64,000 nucleotides of DNA from Micromonospora eburnea (lineage in GTDB: Bacteria; Actinomycetota; Actinomycetes; Mycobacteriales; Micromonosporaceae), in contig NZ_FMHY01000002.1 of the NCBI RefSeq assembly GCF_900090225.1, positions 1,612,001 through 1,676,000 of the forward strand, in the 5' to 3' direction. The notes under the pieces were generated by a model. It was not told the origin of the DNA. It saw only the letters and a list, made by a program, of their open reading frames with translations, and did not search any database. The position numbers and the translations under genes are program-made. Below, piece by piece: positions 24,598 to 32,917 of this stretch. The first letter of the stretch is position 1; every line of letters starts with the position of its first letter.

Positions 24598-25110
24598 TCA
24601 GGCGGCGCCGGCCGGGCGGCGGGAGGAGAGGGCCGTCACGCCGGGTGGCGGCAGGCCGGCCGTCGAGGCGAGCAGGGCGCACCAGCCGAGCAGGTGCGGG
24701 GCCAGGTCGACGCCGAGCGGCGTCCACGACGCGCGGATCTCGATGTCCCCGGCGGTGGGCGGCCCGGCCAACTCGCCGAACCGGGTGGAGAGCGTCTGGG
24801 TGACCGTGCCGCCGATCGCCAGGTATCGCGCGTCCTGCGCGTCCAGCGCGTCGGTCAGCCAGGTCCAGCCCACCCCGGGTAACAACGGGTCGCTGGCCAG
24901 GTCCACCTCCAGTTCGGCGGTCACGTAGGTGACCAGCCGCAGGGTGCCATGCCACGCCTCGTGTCCGGCCGGGTCGTGCAGCAGGATCAGCCGCCCGGTG
25001 GCCACCTCGTCCTCGTCGCGGAGCACCGCCGCGGAGAGCGCGAACGCGTACGGGGCCAGGCGCTGGGGGGCGCCGACCTCCTCCAGCACGATCTCGGCGC
25101 GGGGTGTCAC
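24598..25110 (-). CDS. DUF3000 family protein, N-terminus apparently displaced by a frameshift
   Basis: From GTG 25110 the product is 170 residues with the family blocks EEVGAPQRLAPYAFALSA, GRLILLHDP, WLTDALDA and a C-terminal DIEIRASWTP. The family normally starts about 20 residues earlier. The same frame continues upstream as PPIALPETFARAVAGLRSV but has no start codon. ATG 25169 is in the wrong frame by one base because of a six-C run (25160-25165 as G on the plus strand). One more C would give MAPPIALPETFARAV and on. Function unknown; conserved beside rnd and hemE in actinobacteria. Confidence 0.8.
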   Translation of the reverse strand: MTPRAEIVLEEVGAPQRLAPYAFALSAAVLRDEDEVATGRLILLHDPAGHEAWHGTLRLVTYVTAELEVDLASDPLLPGVGWTWLTDALDAQDARYLAIGGTVTQTLSTRFGELAGPPTAGDIEIRASWTPLGVDLAPHLLGWCALLASTAGLPPPGVTALSSRRPAGAA

Positions 25111-25252
25111 CGATCGCAGCCCGGCGACCGCGCGAGCGAAGGTTTCGGGGAGCGCGATCGGGGGGCCATGCAGGCAGACTATGCCGCCGCCCGCCCGCGC
25201 CGGGCGACGCCGCGCCGAGCGGGTCGGTCACGATCATGTGACAGCGGGGGCA

Positions 25253-25311
25253 GGTGTTAGCAGGGGGCCCTTCCTATACCGCAGGCGTTAACAAGGGGCC
25301 CCTCCTTCTAC
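25253..25311. repeat. Two tandem copies of a 31-bp-spaced GTTAAC/GGGGCCC repeat
   Basis: Copy 1 begins GGTGTTAGCAGGGGGCCC (25253), copy 2 GGCGTTAACAAGGGGCCC (25284), each followed by CTTCCTATAC-like sequence. Each contains an AGGGGCCCCT-type palindrome. I associate these with a dispersed intergenic repeat of Micromonospora. They sit upstream of hemE. Confidence 0.6.
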
Positions 25312-25369
25312 GTCACAAAAGGTGACGGGGGCGGCGGGCCGGATCGGCCGGCGTGGCACGATTGCCGCG

Positions 25370-26515
25370 ATGAGTACCGACACCACGGGCACTGCGGCCC
25401 GAGACGGACAAACCCGCCACGGTGGGCCGGCCGGCTCACCCTTCGTCCGCGCCTGCCGGCGTGAACCCGGGCCGCACACCCCCGTGTGGTTCATGCGCCA
25501 GGCCGGTCGCTCCCTGCCGGAGTATCGCGCGATTCGGGCCAACGTGCCGATGCTGGAGTCGTGCCGTCGTCCCGAGCTGGTCACCGAGATCACCCTCCAG
25601 CCGGTACGCCGGCACGGGGTCGACGCGGCGATCCTGTTCAGTGACATCGTGGTGCCGGTGGCCGCCGCCGGGGTCGACCTGGACATCGTGCCCGGCACCG
25701 GTCCGGTGGTGGCGGAGCCGGTCCGCACCGCCGCCGACGTCGACCGGATCCGCCCGATCAGCCGCGACGACGTGTCCTACGTGGACGAGGCGGTCCGGCT
25801 GCTCGTCGCCGAGCTGGGCGACACCCCGCTGATCGGCTTCGCCGGCGCCCCGTTCACCCTGGCCAGCTACCTGGTCGAGGGCGGGCCGTCGCGGAACCAC
25901 GTGAAGACCAAGGCGCTGATGTACGGCGACCCGGAGCTGTGGCACGCGCTCTGCGACCGGCTGGCCGAGGTGACGCTGTCGTTCCTGCGGGTGCAGATCG
26001 ACGCCGGGGTCTCCGCGGTGCAGCTCTTCGACTCCTGGGCCGGGGCGCTTTCCGAGGCCGACTACCGCCGCTACGTGCTGCCGCACTCGACCCGCGTGCT
26101 CAGCGGCCTGGCCGACGCCGACCGCTCCGGGTCGCGGCGCGGCGACGGACGCGCCGAGCCGGAGCGGTCGCCCGGGGTGCCCCGGATCCACTTCGGGGTG
26201 GGCACCGCCGAGCTGCTCGGCGCGATGGGCGAGGCCGGTGCCGACGTGGTCGGCGTGGACTGGCGTACGCCGCTGGACGTGGCGACCCGCCGGATCGGAC
26301 CGGACAAGGCCGTGCAGGGCAACCTCGACCCGTGCGTGCTGTTCGCCCCCTGGCCGGTGGTGGAGGCGGAGGTACGCCGGATCCTCGACCAGGGGCGGGC
26401 CGCCCCCGGTCACGTGTTCAACCTCGGTCACGGCGTCCTGCCGGAGACCGATCCCGATGTGCTGACCAGGGTGGTCGCGCTGGTGCACGAGCTCAGCGCG
26501 CGGCCCGTCGAGTAG
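25370..26515 (+). CDS. hemE: Uroporphyrinogen decarboxylase
   Basis: 381 residues. Decarboxylates the four acetate side chains of uroporphyrinogen III to coproporphyrinogen III. Visible blocks are [16 protein letters not shown] near the N-terminus, the substrate-binding Asp in [30 protein letters not shown] and [11 protein letters not shown]. It is about 20-30 residues longer than usual. The extra part is an Arg/Gly/Ser-rich insert of about 18 residues between LSGLADA and GVPRIHFG, encoded by a palindromic DNA segment. ATG 25370 is used because upstream codons are not conserved. First gene of hemE-hemY-chdC. Confidence 0.96.
   Translation: MSTDTTGTAARDGQTRHGGPAGSPFVRACRREPGPHTPVWFMRQAGRSLPEYRAIRANVPMLESCRRPELVTEITLQPVRRHGVDAAILFSDIVVPVAAAGVDLDIVPGTGPVVAEPVRTAADVDRIRPISRDDVSYVDEAVRLLVAELGDTPLIGFAGAPFTLASYLVEGGPSRNHVKTKALMYGDPELWHALCDRLAEVTLSFLRVQIDAGVSAVQLFDSWAGALSEADYRRYVLPHSTRVLSGLADADRSGSRRGDGRAEPERSPGVPRIHFGVGTAELLGAMGEAGADVVGVDWRTPLDVATRRIGPDKAVQGNLDPCVLFAPWPVVEAEVRRILDQGRAAPGHVFNLGHGVLPETDPDVLTRVVALVHELSARPVE
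26119..26170. repeat. 52-bp palindromic insertion inside hemE
   Basis: Perfect 12-bp arms CGACCGCTCCGG / CCGGAGCGGTCG enclose a second stem (GTCGC/GCGAC). The segment stays in frame and accounts for the extra residues of HemE, like the palindromic coding inserts known from some other bacteria. Confidence 0.7.
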
Positions 26516-26525
26516 GGGAGTGACC

Positions 26526-27935
26526 ATGGCGCGACCGAGCCGGGTGGCGATCGTCGGTGGTGGGATCACCGGGCTGGCGGCCGCCGTCCGGTTACGCGAG
26601 CGCGCCCCCGCCGGCACCGATATCACCGTGTACGAGCAGTCCGGCCGGCTCGGCGGGAAGTTGCGTACCGGCGAGCTGGCCGGTGGCCCGGTCGAGTTCG
26701 GTGCCGAGTCGTTCCTGATGCGCGACCCGGCCGGCGGGGACTCCGCCGTGGTGGCCCTGGTCCGCCGGCTCGGTCTGGCCGAGTCGATCGTGCACCCGAG
26801 CGTCGGGCAGGCCGCGCTGGTCGTCGATGGCGGGCTGCGCCCGGTGCCGGGCGGCACGCTGGTCGGCGTACCGGGGGATCTGAACAAGGTGGCGGCGGTG
26901 GCCCGGCCGGCGGCGGACGCCGACCGGGACGCCGGCCGCCCGCTGCTCGGCCCGGACGCCGACGTGCCGGTCGGCGCGCTGGTCCGCGCCCGCCTCGGCG
27001 ACGAGGTGGTGGACCGGCTGGTCGACCCGATGCTCGGCGGCGTCTACGCGGGCCGGGCCGACGACCTCTCCCTGGCCGCCACCATGCCGGCCCTGGCCCG
27101 GACGGCCCGGGTCGAGCACACCCTGGTCGGGGCGGTCCGGGCCGCGCAGGCCGCCGCGCCCCGCACCCCCGGCGCGCCGGTCTTCGGCACCCTGGCCGGT
27201 GGGCTGAGCACCCTGGTCGAGGCGGCGGCAGCCGCCAGCGGCGCGACGATCCGCCGGGACGCGGCGGTCCGCGAGCTGCACCGCACCGCCACCGGCTGGC
27301 GGCTGACCGTCGGCCCCACCCGGGAGGCCGAGTACGTCGAGGTTGACGCGGTGGTGCTCGCCGTGCCGGCCCGCCCGGCCGCCCGGCTGCTCGCCGGCAC
27401 GGTGCCCGAGGTGGCCGCCACCGTCGGCGAGCTGGACTACGCCAGCGTGGCGTTGATCACCATGGCCCTGCCGGAGCCGGAGCTGCCGGAGCTGTCCGGG
27501 TTCCTGGTGCCGGCCACCGAGGGGCTGCTGATCAAGGCGTCGACGTTCTTCACCACCAAGTGGGGGCACCTGCGCCGGGCGGACGGGGTCGCCCTGCTCC
27601 GCGCCTCCGTCGGCCGGTACGGCGACGAGACGTCGTTGCAGCTCACCGACGAGGACCTGGTCGCCACCGTGCACCGGGAGGTGTCGAAGGTGCTGGGTGT
27701 TTCGCTGCCCACCCCGATCGACCGGCACGTGCAGCGGTGGGGCGGGGCCCTGCCGCAGTACGCGCCCGGCCACCTCGGCCGGGTGGCGGCGGTCCGGGCG
27801 GCGGTGCGCGCCGCCCACCCGACCCTGGCCCTGGCCGGGGCCGGCTACGACGGCGTCGGCATCCCGGTCTGCGTCCGCTCGGGCGAGACCGCGGCCGAGG
27901 AGATCATCACAGCACTGGGAGGATCGGCAGCATGA
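26526..27935 (+). CDS. hemY: Coproporphyrinogen III / protoporphyrinogen oxidase
   Basis: 469 residues, flavoprotein. An N-terminal FAD-binding [10 protein letters not shown] motif is followed by GRLGGKLRT, a substrate region with [10 protein letters not shown], a late [14 protein letters not shown] block and the C-terminal flavin motif [17 protein letters not shown]. In actinobacteria this enzyme (CgoX/HemY) oxidises coproporphyrinogen III to coproporphyrin III. ATG 26526 has GGGGAG 5 bp upstream; GTG 26520 is less likely. It follows hemE by 10 bp and overlaps chdC by four bases, so all three are co-transcribed. Confidence 0.95.
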   Translation: MARPSRVAIVGGGITGLAAAVRLRERAPAGTDITVYEQSGRLGGKLRTGELAGGPVEFGAESFLMRDPAGGDSAVVALVRRLGLAESIVHPSVGQAALVVDGGLRPVPGGTLVGVPGDLNKVAAVARPAADADRDAGRPLLGPDADVPVGALVRARLGDEVVDRLVDPMLGGVYAGRADDLSLAATMPALARTARVEHTLVGAVRAAQAAAPRTPGAPVFGTLAGGLSTLVEAAAAASGATIRRDAAVRELHRTATGWRLTVGPTREAEYVEVDAVVLAVPARPAARLLAGTVPEVAATVGELDYASVALITMALPEPELPELSGFLVPATEGLLIKASTFFTTKWGHLRRADGVALLRASVGRYGDETSLQLTDEDLVATVHREVSKVLGVSLPTPIDRHVQRWGGALPQYAPGHLGRVAAVRAAVRAAHPTLALAGAGYDGVGIPVCVRSGETAAEEIITALGGSAA

Positions 27936-28633
27936 CCGAGCAGACCAACGCGGCGCGGCTGCGGGAGCTCAACGAGACCATCCGCTACACGATGTGGTCG
28001 GTGTACCGGGCCACCAGCCCGCTCCCGTCGCTGCGTGAGAACGTCGTCGACGAGGTCGAGTCCCTCTTCGGCGAGCTTGCCGGCAAGGACGTCACCATCC
28101 GGGGCACGTACGACGTGTCCGGCCTGCGTGCCGACGCGGACCTGATGATCTGGTGGCACGCCTCGTCGAGCGACGAGCTGCAGGACGCGTACCTGCGGTT
28201 CCGCCGGACCGCGCTGGGCCGGGCGCTCACCCCGGTCTGGTCACAGCTGGCGCTGCACCGGCCGGCCGAGTTCAACAGGAGCCACATTCCGGCGTTCCTG
28301 GCCGGCGAGGAGCCTCGGGCGTACATCTGCGTCTACCCCTTCATCCGCTCGTACGAGTGGTACCTGCTGCCGGACGCCGAGCGCCGCGAGATGCTCGCCG
28401 AGCACGGGCAGATGGCCCGCGGCTACCCGGACGTGCGGGCCAACACGGTGGCCTCCTTCGCTCTCGGCGACTACGAGTGGATGCTCGCCTTCGAGGCCGA
28501 CGAGCTGCACCGGATCGTCGACCTGATGCGCGACCTGCGGGCCTCGCGGGCCCGCCGGCACGTCCGCGAGGAGGTCCCCTTCTACACCGGTCGCCGCCGG
28601 TCCATCGCCGACATCGTCACCTGCCTGCCCTGA
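27932..28633 (+). CDS. chdC: Hydrogen peroxide-dependent heme synthase (coproheme decarboxylase)
   Basis: 233 residues of the chlorite-dismutase fold. Conserved blocks include [31 protein letters not shown] with the Tyr used in radical decarboxylation, and [19 protein letters not shown] of the actinobacterial clade. It converts coproheme to heme b, the last step of the coproporphyrin-dependent route. ATG 27932 overlaps the hemY stop as ATGA. A strong terminator follows. The ferrochelatase (cpfC) needed between the two steps is not in this window. Confidence 0.95.
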   Translation: MTEQTNAARLRELNETIRYTMWSVYRATSPLPSLRENVVDEVESLFGELAGKDVTIRGTYDVSGLRADADLMIWWHASSSDELQDAYLRFRRTALGRALTPVWSQLALHRPAEFNRSHIPAFLAGEEPRAYICVYPFIRSYEWYLLPDAERREMLAEHGQMARGYPDVRANTVASFALGDYEWMLAFEADELHRIVDLMRDLRASRARRHVREEVPFYTGRRRSIADIVTCLP

Positions 28634-28638
28634 CGCGA

Positions 28639-28668
28639 GGGGCCCCGGCGTGGTGCCGGGGCCCCTTT
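28639..28668 (+). terminator. Rho-independent terminator of the heme operon
   Basis: Perfect 11-bp arms GGGGCCCCGGC / GCCGGGGCCCC, 5-nt loop GTGGT, followed by TTTCT. Confidence 0.92.
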
Positions 28669-28680
28669 CTCATCCCCTCG

Positions 28681-29775
28681 TCAGAGGGTCGCGGTGCAGC
28701 TCGGAGTGGGGGTGGCACTGTTGCCGGAGGCGAGGAAGCCGAAGGTGGTCTGCCCCCCTGCGGCCAGTGAGCCGTTGAAGGTCTCGTTCCGGGCGGTCAC
28801 CGTGGACCCGCTGCTGGTGACGACGGCATTCCACGCCTGGCTGATCTGCTGGCCGCTCGGGAACGTCCAGCTGACCGTCCAGCCCTTGACCGCCGAGGCG
28901 CCGGCGGTCACGGTGACCTCACCCTGGAAGCCGCCCGTCCAGGAGTTGGTGATCCGGTAGGTGGCGGAGCAGCTTCCGGCCGGCGCGGTGGTCGGGGGAG
29001 CCGTCGTCGGCGGGCGGGTGGTCGGGGGAGTGGTGGTCGGCGGGGCGGTGGTCGGCGGGGTGGTGGTCGGCGGGGTGGTCGAGCCACCGAAGTCGACGTC
29101 GCTGCAGATGTAGTAGGACTGGTCCATGTGGCTGGCCTGCCAGATGGTGTAGACGATGTGCCGGCCGCTGCGGCCCGGCGCGTTCACCGGCACCTGGATC
29201 GACACGCCGTCCGTCTCCCGCGTCCACTGGCTCGCCGGGGTGTTGCCGATCTGCCCGGCCAGCTCCAGGTCGCTCCACGCCAGCGGCTTGCTCAGCGCGT
29301 TGAAGCCCTGCTTCGTCACGTACACCCGGATGTAGTCGGCGCCGTGGCTGGCCTGGTCGAAGAACTTGAGCCGGAAGTTGTTGCTGACCGACGTGGTCTT
29401 CCAGGCGCCGACCGCGTCGAGGGCGTTGTACCGGCCGGACTGGGTGTGGCCGCCGCTGCACAGCTGGCCGTCCGGGATGGCCGCCTGGTGGTTGCCGGCG
29501 ACGCCCTCGCGGAACAGGCCGTTCCAGTTCCACATGGCGTTCGGGTCGGCCTGCCAGGCCTGCCAGCACATCGGGTCCTGGGTGGCCATCGCCGGGTTCT
29601 GGAAGTCGCCGCCCCAGCGCTGCCAGCAGCTGTAGTTGCGGGATGCCGGGTCCACGACGGACCCGTGTGCGGAGGCCGGGCTGGCCATGACGGTGGTGAG
29701 CAGCGCCGCGACGAGGGTGCCGACGGCGAGGAACGCCGTCGCGACCAGGGTGCGGCGGCGGTGCGGAGTGGACAT
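28681..29775 (-). CDS. Secreted AA10 lytic polysaccharide monooxygenase with CBM2 module
   Basis: 364 residues. A signal peptide ends SPASA, so the mature enzyme begins with His (HGSVVDP), the first ligand of the copper histidine brace. The AA10 domain runs to about residue 228 and contains YSCWQRWG, a GAWKTTSVSNNF region with the likely second His nearby, and the family end SDVDFGG. A Pro/Thr linker of about 40 residues (repeated PPTT) leads to a C-terminal CBM2 cellulose/chitin-binding module (CSATYRITNSWTGGFQGEV). It oxidatively cleaves crystalline cellulose or chitin. GGAGG precedes ATG 29775. This fits the cellobiose uptake operon at 60 kb. Confidence 0.95.
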   Translation of the reverse strand: MSTPHRRRTLVATAFLAVGTLVAALLTTVMASPASAHGSVVDPASRNYSCWQRWGGDFQNPAMATQDPMCWQAWQADPNAMWNWNGLFREGVAGNHQAAIPDGQLCSGGHTQSGRYNALDAVGAWKTTSVSNNFRLKFFDQASHGADYIRVYVTKQGFNALSKPLAWSDLELAGQIGNTPASQWTRETDGVSIQVPVNAPGRSGRHIVYTIWQASHMDQSYYICSDVDFGGSTTPPTTTPPTTAPPTTTPPTTRPPTTAPPTTAPAGSCSATYRITNSWTGGFQGEVTVTAGASAVKGWTVSWTFPSGQQISQAWNAVVTSSGSTVTARNETFNGSLAAGGQTTFGFLASGNSATPTPSCTATL

Positions 29776-29911
29776 GTGAGCCTCCGGGGATGGGGTCGGT
29801 TGACGACGCCCGGACGGCGCGGAGTTGCCCCTCCTACGCCCGGTTGGGTGACTCCCGCGACGGCTCTGCCTGGCACGCTTTCACATAAAAGCGGCGTACG
29901 TCAATGTCTGT

Positions 29912-30361
29912 TCACGTGGCCGGCCGGCTCTCCCGCCGCATCGGGGTGTGCGGGATGCCGTCATCGAGGTAGTCGGGCCCGCTGACGGCGAAGCCGTGGC
30001 CGGCGTAGAAGCCGACCAGGTGGCTCTGCGCCTCCAGCACGCACGGGCCGGCGCCGACCAGGGCCAGTGCCTCGGTCATCAGCCGGCCGCCCAGGCCCGC
30101 GCCGCGCGCCGCCGGCGCCACCACCACCCGGCCGATCCGCGCCACGCCGCCGGGGTCGGCCAGGATTCGCAGGTACGCCACCACTGCGCCGTCGCGGGTC
30201 AGCCAGAGGTGCCGGGTCCCGGCTTCGACGTCCCGGCCGTCCAGTTCCGGGTACGGGCAGTTCTGCTCCACCACGAAAGTGTCGATGCGCAGCCGGAGCA
30301 GGTCGTGGAAGGTGCGGGCGTCCAGCTCGGCGAAGCTCGCGACGTGCGACTCGATGGGCAT
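29912..30361 (-). CDS. GNAT-family N-acetyltransferase, ElaA-like
   Basis: 149 residues. The N-terminal block LLRLRIDTFVVEQNCPYPELDGRD is characteristic of the ElaA family, followed by the acetyl-CoA loop RGAGLGGRLM. The acceptor substrate is unknown. ATG 30361. It is followed at its 3' side by the short gap before the LPMO gene. The 93 bp upstream of it (30362-30454) hold nothing recognised. Confidence 0.9.
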   Translation of the reverse strand: MPIESHVASFAELDARTFHDLLRLRIDTFVVEQNCPYPELDGRDVEAGTRHLWLTRDGAVVAYLRILADPGGVARIGRVVVAPAARGAGLGGRLMTEALALVGAGPCVLEAQSHLVGFYAGHGFAVSGPDYLDDGIPHTPMRRESRPAT

Positions 30362-30454
30362 CCCGCGATGTTAGGTCGCGGCCGGGGTGGCGGCCCGGCC
30401 GACCCGGGCCAGGTTGCCGGCCCGGCGCGCGAACGGCGGCGGTGTGGAGCGGGC

Positions 30455-30715
30455 TCAGGCGGGGCGGGCGCCGACCGTGTCGCGGATCTCGGCGCCCTGC
30501 TCGCCCTCCACGGCGCGGGCGCAGTGCGCGCAGCAGAAGAAGCGGCCGGACACCTCCACGCCGTGGCCGACGATCTTGATCTGGCAGTGCTCGCAGATGG
30601 GTGCCATCTTGTGGATCGCGCACTCGAAGCAGTCGAAGGTGTGCGTGGCCCCGCTGGCCGTGCGCACCTCGAACGCCATCCAGTAGTCGTTGCCGCAGAC
30701 CTCACAGGTAGCCAT
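30455..30715 (-). CDS. Small Cys-rich metal-binding protein (prokaryotic metallothionein-like / zinc-ribbon)
   Basis: 86 residues with eight cysteines and two histidines in the first 66: CEVCGNDY, FDCFECAIHKM, CEHCQIKIVGHG and FFCCAHC. The spacing suggests two zinc sites. Actinobacterial relatives are often labelled prokaryotic metallothionein, but the ordered CxxC pairs look more like a structural treble-clef or ribbon protein than a sponge for metals. ATG 30715 follows a weak GGGGGTTTC-type site. It stands 35 bp downstream of the msrB gene on the same strand, so the two may be co-transcribed. Confidence 0.8.
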   Translation of the reverse strand: MATCEVCGNDYWMAFEVRTASGATHTFDCFECAIHKMAPICEHCQIKIVGHGVEVSGRFFCCAHCARAVEGEQGAEIRDTVGARPA

Positions 30716-30750
30716 ACGAAACCCCCCGAAAACGGACGTATGGCCCTAGG

Positions 30751-31155
30751 TTAGCGAGGTTCGAGCCGGATGGAGACCGAGTTCACGCAGTGCCGGGTGT
30801 TCTTCGGGGTGAAACCCTCGCCCTCGAAGACGTGTCCCAGGTGGCTGTCGCACCGGGCACAGCGGATCTCCGTACGCCGCATGCCGAGGGTGTTGTCGGG
30901 GATCTCCTTCACCGCCCCCGGAATGGCGTCGTCGAAGCTCGGCCAGCCGCAGTGCGAGTCGAACTTGGCCTCGCTGCGGAACAGCTCCGCGCCGCAGCCC
31001 CGGCAGTGATAGACGCCGGGAGTCTTGGTGTCGACGTACTCGCCGGTCCACGGCCGCTCCGTGCCGGCCTGGCGGAGCACCCGGAACTCCTCAGGGCTCA
31101 GCCGGACCCGCCACTCGTCCTCGGTGGTGGGCAGTTCGCTCTCGGAAAGACTCAC
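30751..31155 (-). CDS. msrB: Peptide-methionine (R)-S-oxide reductase
   Basis: 134 residues. Reduces methionine-R-sulfoxide in oxidised proteins. Two CxxC zinc pairs are visible (CRGCG and CARCD), with the conserved CGWPSF loop, GHVFEGEG and the catalytic Cys in RHCVNSVS near residue 122. Length is normal for a stand-alone cytoplasmic MsrB. GTG 31155. It is divergent from the LigD-type polymerase gene across 47 bp. Confidence 0.96.
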   Translation of the reverse strand: MSLSESELPTTEDEWRVRLSPEEFRVLRQAGTERPWTGEYVDTKTPGVYHCRGCGAELFRSEAKFDSHCGWPSFDDAIPGAVKEIPDNTLGMRRTEIRCARCDSHLGHVFEGEGFTPKNTRHCVNSVSIRLEPR

Positions 31156-31202
31156 CGGTCAACGGTACGCCGGGCGTCGGTGGTATCGCATATCGTCGCG
31201 CA

Positions 31203-32231
31203 ATGGCTGGCAGCAAGGCCGCAGCCGAGGAGATCGAGGTCGCCGGGCACACCGTGCGGCTCAGCAGCCCGGACCGGGTGATCTTCCCGCAGCGCGGCTT
31301 CACCAAGGCGGACGTCTTCCACTACTACGTCTCGGTCGGCGAGGGGATCATGCGCGCCCTGCGCGACCGGCCGACCACGTTGCAGCGCTTCCCCGAGGGC
31401 ATCGAGAGGGAGATGTTCTTCCAGAAGCGGGTGCCGACTCGGGGCGTACCCCCGTGGGTGTCGACCGCGGAGATCAGCTTCCCCAGTGGTCGGAAGGCCG
31501 CGGAGCTCTGCCCGGCCGACCTGGCGCACGTGGCCTGGGCCGCCCAGATGGGCACCGTGGTCTTCCACCCGTGGCCGGTCCGCGCCGCCGACGTCGACCA
31601 GCCGGACGAGCTGCGGATCGACCTGGACCCGCAACCCGGCACCGACTTCGCCGACGCGGTCACCGCCGCCGGCGAGCTGTGCGCGCTGCTGGCCGAGCTG
31701 GGCGTGACCGGCTGGCCGAAGACCTCGGGGGGCCGGGGCGTGCACGTCTACCTGCGCATCCAGCCGCGCTGGACGTTCGTCGAGGTGCGCCGGGCCACCA
31801 TCGCGCTGGCCCGCGAGCTGGAGCGCCGCCGCCCCGAGCTGGTCACCACCGCCTGGTGGAAGGAGGAGCGCGGCGCCCGGGTCTTCGTGGACTTCAACCA
31901 GATGGCCCGGGACCGGACCATCGCCTGCGCGTACTCGCTGCGGGCCAACGCGCGGGCCACCGTCTCCACCCCCGTCGACTGGGACGAGCTGACCCAGGTC
32001 GACCCGGACGACTTCGACCTGCGCAGCGTGCCGGCCCGGCTGGCCGAGCGGGGCGACCCGCACGCCGGCATCGACGACGCCCCGTGGGACATCACCCCGC
32101 TGCTGGAGTGGGCCGAGCGGGACGCCGCCGCCGGGCAGGGCGACCTGCCGTACCCGCCCGAATACCCGAAGATGCCGGGCGAGCCGAAGCGGGTGCAGCC
32201 CTCCAAGGACCGCGACCGCCCCCGAAGCTGA
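31203..32231 (+). CDS. LigD-type DNA polymerase/primase domain protein (NHEJ polymerase)
   Basis: 342 residues, a stand-alone archaeo-eukaryotic-primase-fold polymerase as found in LigD. The N-terminal SPDRVIFPQ block binds the 5'-phosphate end, the catalytic DLD lies in LRIDLDPQPG, the SGGRGVHVY motif follows, and a third acidic residue is in VFVDFNQM. It would fill gaps and add ribonucleotides during non-homologous end joining. The ligase partner is not fused; a LigC-like ligase lies at 45230. No Ku gene is in the window. ATG 31203, divergent from msrB. Confidence 0.92.
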   Translation: MAGSKAAAEEIEVAGHTVRLSSPDRVIFPQRGFTKADVFHYYVSVGEGIMRALRDRPTTLQRFPEGIEREMFFQKRVPTRGVPPWVSTAEISFPSGRKAAELCPADLAHVAWAAQMGTVVFHPWPVRAADVDQPDELRIDLDPQPGTDFADAVTAAGELCALLAELGVTGWPKTSGGRGVHVYLRIQPRWTFVEVRRATIALARELERRRPELVTTAWWKEERGARVFVDFNQMARDRTIACAYSLRANARATVSTPVDWDELTQVDPDDFDLRSVPARLAERGDPHAGIDDAPWDITPLLEWAERDAAAGQGDLPYPPEYPKMPGEPKRVQPSKDRDRPRS

Positions 32232-32248
32232 CCGCCGCCGCCGCCGCC

Positions 32249-32278
32249 GTCCCGTCCCGTCCCGTCCCGTCCCGTCCC
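32249..32278 (+). repeat. Simple repeat (GTCCC)x6
   Basis: Six perfect 5-bp units just after the polymerase stop and a short (CCG)n run. Confidence 0.9.
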
Positions 32279-32353
32279 AGATCGTGCTCGATCAGGGAAG
32301 TAGTGGCATCGGAGCCCGCGCGACACCACTCGATCCAGGATTGAGCACGATCT
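32279..32353. repeat. 75-bp imperfect inverted repeat between convergent genes
   Basis: Outer arms AGATCGTGCTC / GAGCACGATCT are perfect 11-mers. The inner parts pair imperfectly (AGTGG with CCACT). It lies between the polymerase gene and the convergent small-protein operon, like the 21-bp inverted repeat at 20296. Confidence 0.65.
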
Positions 32354-32381
32354 CGCGAGGCACGGCGAACCCCAGGGCAGG

Positions 32382-32657
32382 TCAGCCGGCGGTCGTGGGG
32401 CCGGCCGAGTCGTCGGTGGGTGCGCAGGGGCCGTCGTGGTCGTCGCGGCGTCGGCAGCGGCGGGTGGTGTCGAGCCGGGCGTCACACCAGATTCGGGTAC
32501 GCACGAACTGGCGGTCCTCCTCGCTGAGTGTGGTCTCGCCGAAGTCGATGGCGGTGACGTGGCCGAGGGAGTCGCGGAGGGTCACGGCGAGGGCGGTGGC
32601 GTCGTCCACGCTGGTCAGTGTGGTGGGCAGGTGGATGATCCAGCGGGGCGCGGTCAT
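32382..32657 (-). CDS. Small protein of unknown function (third gene of a coupled operon)
   Basis: 91 residues beginning TAPRWIIHLPTT. The middle has TALAVTLRDSLGHVTAIDFGETTLSEEDRQFVRTRIWCD; two cysteines lie in the Arg-rich C-terminal third. No family recognised. ATG 32657 overlaps the stop of the preceding gene as ATGA, so it is translationally coupled. Together with the two upstream small genes it is divergent from an XRE/DUF397 pair, which suggests a regulated accessory cassette. Confidence 0.7.
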   Translation of the reverse strand: MTAPRWIIHLPTTLTSVDDATALAVTLRDSLGHVTAIDFGETTLSEEDRQFVRTRIWCDARLDTTRRCRRRDDHDGPCAPTDDSAGPTTAG

Positions 32658-32917
32658 CGCGGCTGCCGGCTGTCGGGGGTGCCCGGGTCGCGGTGGCGGC
32701 AGTGTCCGTGGCGGGACTGCCACTGTCGTAGGGCCTGGCGGATGCGTTCGGCCTCGGTGGTCGCTGTGATGAGTTCGCGGTGGAGGCGTTCGAGTTCGTC
32801 GGCGACGTGTTCGAGGTGGTCGCGTACCTGGGTGGGGTCGAGGCCGCGCCAGCGCCGGTCGAATACGGCGGCGCGGACGTGGTGTGGCAGCAGGCGGTTT
32901 CTGGTTCCGTAGATCAT
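32654..32917 (-). CDS. Small DivIVA-domain-like coiled-coil protein
   Basis: 87 residues. The segment FDRRWRGLDPTQVRDHLEHV resembles the DivIVA N-terminal signature (F...RGYDP.EVDAFL). A helix heavy in Glu, Leu and Arg follows (ADELERLHRELITATTEAER) and then a His/Arg-rich tail. DivIVA domains localise proteins to curved membranes or form coiled-coil oligomers. ATG 32917 overlaps the upstream stop as ATGA and the downstream start as ATGA, making it the middle of a three-gene coupled operon. Confidence 0.72.
   Translation of the reverse strand: MIYGTRNRLLPHHVRAAVFDRRWRGLDPTQVRDHLEHVADELERLHRELITATTEAERIRQALRQWQSRHGHCRHRDPGTPDSRQPR

Noticed and set aside
28980-29090. GC-rich direct repeats in the LPMO gene
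   Set aside because: They encode the ordinary Pro/Thr linker between catalytic and CBM2 modules.
29776-29911. Promoter for the LPMO gene with TTGACG on the minus strand
   Set aside because: A -35-like TTGACG exists but no acceptable -10 at 16-18 bp spacing.
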